A DNA stretch of 10,790 nt, taken from Schaalia odontolytica (GTDB taxonomy: Bacteria > Actinomycetota > Actinomycetes > Actinomycetales > Actinomycetaceae). A model generated the notes under the pieces. The model was given only the letters and a program-made list of their open reading frames with translations. It was not told the origin of the DNA and made no database searches. A program made the position numbers and the translations under genes. Shown here piece after piece: positions 7,382-10,790 of the stretch. Position 1 is the first letter of the stretch. Every line of letters starts with the position of its first letter. The DNA lies in the NCBI GenBank assembly GCA_958415245.1, contig CATYYP010000036.1, positions 1-10,790 of the forward strand, read 5' to 3'.

Positions 7382-7687
7382 TCAGGCCTGATCGCCGAAG
7401 ATGTCGATGGTGCCCTCACGCACGGTGACGATGGCACGCTTGACGTCCTTGCGCTTACCGATCCCGTTGCGGGTGCGGTAGGTCTTGCCCTTGCGGTTCT
7501 GGGTGGCGATGGAACCGATCTTGACGCCGAAGATACGCTCGAGGGCAATCTTGATCTCGGTCTTGTTCGCGCGGGGGTCAACCTCGAAGGTGTACTTGCC
7601 CAGGTCCATGAGGGCGAGCGACTTCTCGGTGGTGACCGGCTTCAGGATGATGTCGCGGGGGTTCTTACCCGCTTCGATCGTGCTCAC
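7382..7687 (-). CDS. rplW: 50S ribosomal protein L23
   Basis: L23 sits at the tunnel exit and is the main docking site for trigger factor and the signal recognition particle. The 101-residue protein has [17 protein letters not shown] (11-27), [20 protein letters not shown] (31-50) and the extended loop [20 protein letters not shown] (65-84). The start codon is GTG at 7687, overlapping the rplD stop in a GTGA motif, with AGGAGGAG (7700-7693) five bases upstream. No better ATG exists nearby, so the GTG start is well supported. Confidence 0.97.
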   Translation of the reverse strand: MSTIEAGKNPRDIILKPVTTEKSLALMDLGKYTFEVDPRANKTEIKIALERIFGVKIGSIATQNRKGKTYRTRNGIGKRKDVKRAIVTVREGTIDIFGDQA

Positions 7688-8328
7688 TTGGTCTCCTCCT
7701 TGGTGCCGAGGAAGGACTCAAGGGCGGCCTGCGTGAAGACGATGTCATCGGCGTCCAGGACGTCGTACGTGTTCAGCTGGTCAGCCCACAGGACGTGAAC
7801 CTCGGGAACGTTGCGCAGGGACAGCGCGGTCAGTTCGTTGCCACGCTCGAGGACGACGAGAGCCTGACGGTCCTCGACGATCGCGCTCAGAGCGGCGAGA
7901 GCAGCCTTGGTCGAGGGCTTGTCGCCTTCGAACAGGGCGGTGACAACGTGGATGCGGTCGGCGCGCGCACGGTCGGAGAGAGCGGAACGCAGAGCGCCCT
8001 GCTTCATCTTCTTGGGGGTGCGCTGGTCGTAGTCACGCGGCTGAGGGCCGTGGACGATGCCACCGCCGGTGAAGTGAGGCGCACGGATGGAGCCCTGACG
8101 GGCGTTACCGGTGCCCTTCTGACGGAACGGCTTCTTGCCGCCGCCAGCGACCTCACCACGGGTCTTCGTCGCGTGCGTGCCCTGACGAGCGGCCGCAAGC
8201 TGAGCGACGACAACCTGGTGCATCAGCGGAATGTTGGTGGGGACGTCAAAGATCGAACCGGGGAGAACGACGGAGCCCGCCTTCTTGCCCTTGATGTCGA
8301 TGACGTCAACGTTACGATCGTCAGCCAT
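7684..8328 (-). CDS. rplD: 50S ribosomal protein L4
   Basis: L4 helps form the exit-tunnel constriction with L22. In E. coli it also represses its own S10 operon by acting on the leader RNA; whether it does so here is open. With the ATG at 8328 the protein has 214 residues. An upstream GTG at 8334 overlaps the rplC stop (GTGA) but would be only three bases from the GAAGGG element (8343-8338), which lies nine bases from the ATG, so I prefer the ATG. The tunnel loop [20 protein letters not shown] (66-85) and [13 protein letters not shown] (88-100) identify the family. The C-terminal alpha/beta domain follows. Confidence 0.97.
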   Translation of the reverse strand: MADDRNVDVIDIKGKKAGSVVLPGSIFDVPTNIPLMHQVVVAQLAAARQGTHATKTRGEVAGGGKKPFRQKGTGNARQGSIRAPHFTGGGIVHGPQPRDYDQRTPKKMKQGALRSALSDRARADRIHVVTALFEGDKPSTKAALAALSAIVEDRQALVVLERGNELTALSLRNVPEVHVLWADQLNTYDVLDADDIVFTQAALESFLGTKEETK

Positions 8329-8330
8329 GA

Positions 8331-8996
8331 TCACGCACCCTTCACGGAGGAGCGAACCAGGACCACGCCGTTCTTCGGACCCGGGATGGCGCCGCTGATG
8401 AGCAGCAGGCCCTTCTCGGCGTCCACGGCCTGGATCGTCAGGTTCTGGACAGTACGACGGTTGCCACCCATGCGGCCGGCCATGCGCAGGCCCTTGAAGA
8501 TGCGACCGGGGGTTGCGCAGGCGCCGATCGAGCCGGGCTTGCGGTGGTTGCGGTGCGCACCGTGGGAGGCGGAAACGCCAGCGAAGCCGTGACGCTTCAT
8601 AACGCCGGCAAAACCCTTGCCCTTGGTGGTGCCGGAGACGTCGACGCCTTCGCCAGCCTCGAAGGTGGTGGCGTCGAGTTCCTGGCCGACCTCGTAAGAG
8701 TCATGCTCGGACGTACGGACCTCAACGAGGTGGCGACGGGGGGCAACCCCGGCCTTCTCGAAGTGGCCCTGGAGGGGCTTGGTGACCTTACGGGAGTCAA
8801 TCTCACCGAAGCCAAGCTGAATAGCGGAGTAGCCGTCGACCTCATCGGTACGAACCTGGGTCACGACGTTGGTGCCGACCTGCACGACAGTCAGGGGCAC
8901 GAGGTGGCCGTCGGCATCCCACACCTGGGTCATGCCGAGCTTGCGGCCGAGCAGCGCCTTGATGGGCGCGCCAGCGTGCTGCTTCTTGTTAGTCAT
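8331..8996 (-). CDS. rplC: 50S ribosomal protein L3
   Basis: L3 is an early assembly protein whose long loop reaches the peptidyl-transferase centre. The 221-residue product has [17 protein letters not shown] (14-30), [15 protein letters not shown] (124-138) and the loop [18 protein letters not shown] (152-169). The residue aligned to the PrmB-methylated Gln of E. coli L3 is Ala159, so that modification cannot occur. The ATG at 8996 is 11 bases after the rpsJ stop, with GAGGA eight bases upstream overlapping that stop. Confidence 0.98.
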   Translation of the reverse strand: MTNKKQHAGAPIKALLGRKLGMTQVWDADGHLVPLTVVQVGTNVVTQVRTDEVDGYSAIQLGFGEIDSRKVTKPLQGHFEKAGVAPRRHLVEVRTSEHDSYEVGQELDATTFEAGEGVDVSGTTKGKGFAGVMKRHGFAGVSASHGAHRNHRKPGSIGACATPGRIFKGLRMAGRMGGNRRTVQNLTIQAVDAEKGLLLISGAIPGPKNGVVLVRSSVKGA

Positions 8997-9007
8997 TGCA
9001 GATGTCC

Positions 9008-9316
9008 TCAGAGCTTGATCTCGATGTTGACGTCCGCAGGCAGGTCGAGGCGCATGAGCGAGTCGACGGCCTTGGGGGTCGGATCGATGATGTCGATGAG
9101 CCGCTTGTGCGTGCGCATTTCAAAGTGCTCGCGGCTGTCCTTGTACTTGTGGGGCGACCGAATAACGACGAAAACGTTCTTCTCGGTCGGCAGCGGCACC
9201 GGGCCCACGACCGTGGCGCCAGCACGCTGTACGGTGTCCACGATCTTGCGCGCGGAGCTGTCGATGACCTCGTGGTCATACGACTTGAGCCGGATGCGGA
9301 TCTTCTGTCCCGCCAT
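9008..9316 (-). CDS. rpsJ: 30S ribosomal protein S10 (NusE)
   Basis: S10 belongs to the 30S head and also acts as NusE, binding NusB at boxA RNA and the NusG C-terminal domain to couple transcription with translation. The 102-residue length is canonical. [19 protein letters not shown] starts the protein, [20 protein letters not shown] spans 38-57, and the signature [17 protein letters not shown] is at 56-72. The C-terminus DVNIEIKL is typical. The ATG at 9316 has GAGGT (9329-9325) eight bases upstream. It is the first gene of the S10 operon and follows a long non-coding leader. Confidence 0.98.
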   Translation of the reverse strand: MAGQKIRIRLKSYDHEVIDSSARKIVDTVQRAGATVVGPVPLPTEKNVFVVIRSPHKYKDSREHFEMRTHKRLIDIIDPTPKAVDSLMRLDLPADVNIEIKL

Positions 9317-9346
9317 GCCGTCTTACCTCTTCTCGTACAGATTCGC

Positions 9347-9466
9347 CGCCGGTCCCCGCACTCGGGCGTGTCGCAGCCGTTGTGCGCGCAATTGCTCGCG
9401 CTGGACCGACGTCTTGTCCAAAGATCTTGGGCATATTGCCCGATCCATACGTGATGGCACGCATGG
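9347..9466 (-). promoter_or_regulatory. Folded 5' leader of the S10 operon
   Basis: Minus-strand RNA upstream of rpsJ contains a run of hairpins. 9466-9445 pairs CCAUGCGUG with CACGUAUGG around a CCAU loop. 9445-9423 pairs GAUCGGGCA with UGCCC-AA-GAUC. 9420-9402 pairs UGGAC with GUCCA. 9401-9384 pairs GCGCG with CGCGC. A four-pair CCCG/CGGG hairpin lies at 9366-9355. A nine-pair stem (9411-9403 with 9355-9347, one G-U) can replace the UGGAC/GUCCA hairpin and compete with the end of the last one. The first hairpin has a G-U pair that would be an A-C mismatch on the other strand. The pairings are read from the sequence; a regulatory role is inferred. Confidence 0.45.
9354..9379. repeat. Direct repeat copy 1, proximal to rpsJ
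   Basis: This 26-base element begins CCCCGCACTCGGGCG on the plus strand. It matches 9630-9655 at 25 of 26 positions, with one G/A difference at 9376 versus 9652. It lies in the rpsJ leader, about 40-60 bases before the start codon. The bases that form a -10 hexamer next to the distal copy are ACCGGC here, so this copy does not look like a promoter. Confidence 0.85.
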
Positions 9467-9497
9467 ACCACCCCAGAGATGCTGAGGCAACCGTGCC

Positions 9498-9527
9498 ATT
9501 CTGTCAGAGTTCCACCCGCGAGCACAA
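9498..9527 (-). promoter_or_regulatory. Candidate S10 promoter, proximal
   Basis: The minus strand reads TTGTGC (9527-9522), an 18-base spacer, then CAGAAT (9503-9498). The -10 matches the sigma-70-type consensus at four of six positions. A start near 9491 would give a leader of about 175 bases that includes all of the hairpins at 9466-9355. The -35 overlaps a small AACCC/GGGTT inverted repeat. Confidence 0.45.
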
Positions 9528-9623
9528 ACCCGGAAGGGGGTTCTCGCATGTGAAACCACCGACAGATTGGCGTGGATAGCGGCCCAAGCTGCACATAACA
9601 GCCCAGACCGTCACCAAGAAACT

Positions 9624-9652
9624 ACCGTACCCCGCACTCGGGCGTGTCGCAA
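9624..9652 (-). promoter_or_regulatory. Candidate S10 promoter, distal, within direct repeat copy 2
   Basis: The minus strand reads TTGCGA (9652-9647), exactly 17 bases, then TACGGT (9629-9624), a common actinobacterial -10 form. The spacer is almost entirely the repeated element. Transcripts from here would have a leader of about 300 bases. Confidence 0.5.
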
Positions 9653-9655
9653 CCG
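9630..9655. repeat. Direct repeat copy 2, distal to rpsJ
   Basis: This is the second copy of the 26-base element, 276 bases from copy 1 and in the same orientation. It supplies the -35 hexamer and spacer of the distal promoter candidate. It contains the interrupted palindrome CCCG-CACT-CGGG. Confidence 0.85.
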
Positions 9656-9838
9656 GGGATCGGTCACATTTGCATGAACGAGGCCCGGGCAGCCACACAA
9701 ATACGCGGTGTAGCGCCGAAGCACAGTATGCCCATACACCTCTTGAGCCACCGATGTCACAGAAAACGCAGCTAAGAGCATTCACATACACACAGAGTCG
9801 CCACGTGCGCAACCATTCACTCGCGAGCCGAATAGCGA

Positions 9839-9870
9839 AAGGCCCCGCCTCTCGGAAGAGGCGGGGCCTT
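9839..9870 (-). terminator. Intrinsic terminator of the tuf transcription unit
   Basis: A perfect 14-pair GC-rich inverted repeat (AAGGCCCCGCCTCT and its complement) surrounds a four-base loop, reading UCCG on the minus strand. The downstream U-run on the minus strand is short (UUUCG), as is common in high-GC bacteria. It lies 53 bases past the tuf stop and separates tuf from the S10 promoters. The stem is symmetrical, but the plus-strand side has no gene to terminate. Confidence 0.85.
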
Positions 9871-9900
9871 CAATGCCGCTGGATCAGCAGCGAATCAAAT

Positions 9901-9915
9901 CTGAGAAAGTCTCAG
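9901..9915 (-). repeat. Small inverted repeat just after the tuf stop
   Basis: CTGAGA and TCTCAG form a six-pair hairpin with a three-base loop, eight bases past the tuf stop codon. It could protect the mRNA 3' end or assist the larger terminator; nothing in the sequence proves either. Confidence 0.5.
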
Positions 9916-9923
9916 AGGTCGAT

Positions 9924-10790
9924 TCACTTGATGATCTTGGTGACACGACCGGAACCAACGGTGCGGCCACCCTCACGGATGGCGAAGCCGAGGCCGGGCT
10001 CCATAGCGATCGGCTGGATCAGCTGGACGGAGATCTCGGTGGTGTCGCCAGGCATGACCATGTCGGTGCCCTCGGGGAGGGTGATGACGCCGGTCACGTC
10101 CGTGGTACGGAAGTAGAACTGCGGACGGTAGTTCGAGAAGAACGGGTTGTGACGGCCGCCCTCTTCCTTCTTGAGGATGTAGACCTGGCCCTCGAAGTCG
10201 GTGTGAGGCGTGATGGAGCCGGGAACGGCCACAACCTGGCCACGCTCGACCTCGTCGCGCTTGGTGCCGCGGAGGAGCAGACCACAGTTCTCGCCAGCCC
10301 AGGCCTCGTCCATCGACTTGTGGAACATCTCGATGCCGGTAACCGTGGTCTTCTGGGGCTCACGGATACCGAGGATCTCGACCTCGGAGTTGATGGGCAG
10401 CTTGCCACGCTCAACACGACCGGTGACGACGGTGCCACGACCGGTGATCGTGAAGACGTCCTCGATCGGCATGAGGAAGGGCTTGTCCATGTCGCGCTCG
10501 GGGGTGGGGATGTAGGAATCCACAGCCTCCATGAGCTCCTCGACCTTGGCAACCCACTCCGGGTCGCCCTCGAGGGCCTTCAGAGCGGAAACCTGGATGA
10601 TCGGAGCGTCGCGGTCGAAGTCCTGGGACTCGAGCAGGTCGCGGCACTCTTCCTCAACCAGCTCCAGCATCTCCTCGTCGTCGACCATGTCGGCCTTGTT
10701 GAGGGCGATGAGGATGGTGGGGACGCCGACCTGACGGGCGAGCAGAACGTGCTCGCGGGTCTGGGCCATGGGGCCGTCGGTGGCGGCGAC
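9924..10790 (-). CDS. tuf: Elongation factor Tu, partial (N-terminus beyond window)
   Basis: EF-Tu carries aminoacyl-tRNA to the ribosome as a GTP complex. The visible 288 residues are the C-terminal part of a protein of about 396; roughly 108 N-terminal residues, including the P-loop and the DxxG box, lie beyond the right edge. The visible part starts at [20 protein letters not shown]. The guanine-specificity box NKAD is at visible residues 31-34, and the SAL motif of box G5 at 68-70. Domain 2 contains [17 protein letters not shown], and domain 3 contains [19 protein letters not shown] and the terminal [15 protein letters not shown]. The usual upstream partners (rpsL, rpsG, fusA) would be off-window. 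There is no sign of truncation other than the window edge. Confidence 0.98.
   Translation of the reverse strand, partial: VAATDGPMAQTREHVLLARQVGVPTILIALNKADMVDDEEMLELVEEECRDLLESQDFDRDAPIIQVSALKALEGDPEWVAKVEELMEAVDSYIPTPERDMDKPFLMPIEDVFTITGRGTVVTGRVERGKLPINSEVEILGIREPQKTTVTGIEMFHKSMDEAWAGENCGLLLRGTKRDEVERGQVVAVPGSITPHTDFEGQVYILKKEEGGRHNPFFSNYRPQFYFRTTDVTGVITLPEGTDMVMPGDTTEISVQLIQPIAMEPGLGFAIREGGRTVGSGRVTKIIK

Larger units (their letters stand above)
9317..9838. other. Non-coding region between rpsJ and the tuf terminator
   Basis: About 520 bases without a credible gene. Short open frames here lack ribosome-binding sites, show odd composition (Cys- and Trp-rich products) and resemble no family I know. 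Besides the promoters, repeats and leader listed separately, I see an interrupted palindrome GTATG-CC-CATAC at 9726-9737. Base composition is visibly less GC-rich in 9660-9838 than in the flanking genes. Confidence 0.7.

Noticed and set aside
5875-7428. A plus-strand open frame of 517 codons opposite rplV, rpsS, rplB and part of rplW.
   Set aside because: It is antisense to four strongly conserved genes. The codon bias of highly expressed high-GC genes removes stops from the opposite strand. The product resembles no family and spans several gene boundaries.
9527-9542. AACCC/GGGTT inverted repeat as a possible attenuator in the long leader.
   Set aside because: Only five pairs, with no proper U-run after it, and it overlaps the -35 of the proximal promoter candidate. 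Too weak to call a terminator.
9727-9770. Further promoter-like matches such as GTGACA-18-TATGGG between the terminator and the distal repeat.
   Set aside because: Poor -10 hexamer. Matches this weak occur by chance in a few hundred bases of AT-richer DNA.
9504-9812. A minus-strand open frame of 102 codons in the tuf-rpsJ gap that could be a leader protein.
   Set aside because: The product is Cys- and Trp-rich without family resemblance, has no Shine-Dalgarno, and overlaps both promoter candidates and repeat copy 2.
1-10790. Mobile elements, CRISPR arrays, tRNA or rRNA genes, or foreign DNA.
   Set aside because: I looked for terminal inverted repeats, spaced short repeats, cloverleaf arms and composition breaks. 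Apart from the two-copy repeat near rpsJ, nothing qualifies. The gene order is the ancestral one without interruption.

Overview
This window is the ribosomal-protein supercluster of a high-GC Gram-positive bacterium (Actinobacteria). The protein details fit the Actinomycetaceae best (Actinomyces or Schaalia type), but that family-level placement is inference from general recognition. Supporting signs are the high GC at third codon positions, the zinc-type S14 with two CxxC pairs, the GTG and ATG starts with strong Shine-Dalgarno sequences, and the actinobacterial form of L3 with Ala where proteobacteria carry a methylated Gln. All genes lie on the minus strand, so transcription runs from the right end of the window to the left.

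In transcription order the layout is as follows. (1) 10790-9924 holds the C-terminal three quarters of EF-Tu (tuf), the end of the preceding transcription unit, closed by a strong GC-rich hairpin at 9870-9839. (2) 9838-9317 is a non-coding stretch of about 520 bases. It holds two candidate promoters, a 26-base direct repeat, and a strongly folded leader ahead of rpsJ. (3) 9316-4083 is the S10 operon: rpsJ, rplC, rplD, rplW, rplB, rpsS, rplV, rpsC, rplP, rpmC, rpsQ. (4) 4082-3995 is an 88-base gap with a possible spc promoter. (5) 3994-1 is the spc operon: rplN, rplX, rplE, rpsZ (rpsN type Z), rpsH, rplF, rplR, rpsE, rpmD and the first 53 codons of rplO, which runs off the left edge.

The genes are tightly packed. 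Many neighbours are separated by 1-5 bases, or overlap as TGATG or GTGA, which implies translational coupling and stoichiometric production of 30S and 50S proteins. Gaps larger than about 30 bases occur only before rpsJ, rplN, rpsE (28 bases) and rpsH, and those are the places where regulation can be encoded.

The protein-coding content is conserved housekeeping, and I see no undescribed gene system. The observations worth a second look are in the RNA and DNA between genes. They are the folded S10 leader with two mutually exclusive pairings, the duplicated element that looks like a promoter in one copy only, and a GNRA-capped hairpin directly in front of the rpsH ribosome-binding site. The other notable feature is an insertion of roughly 25 residues in L24.
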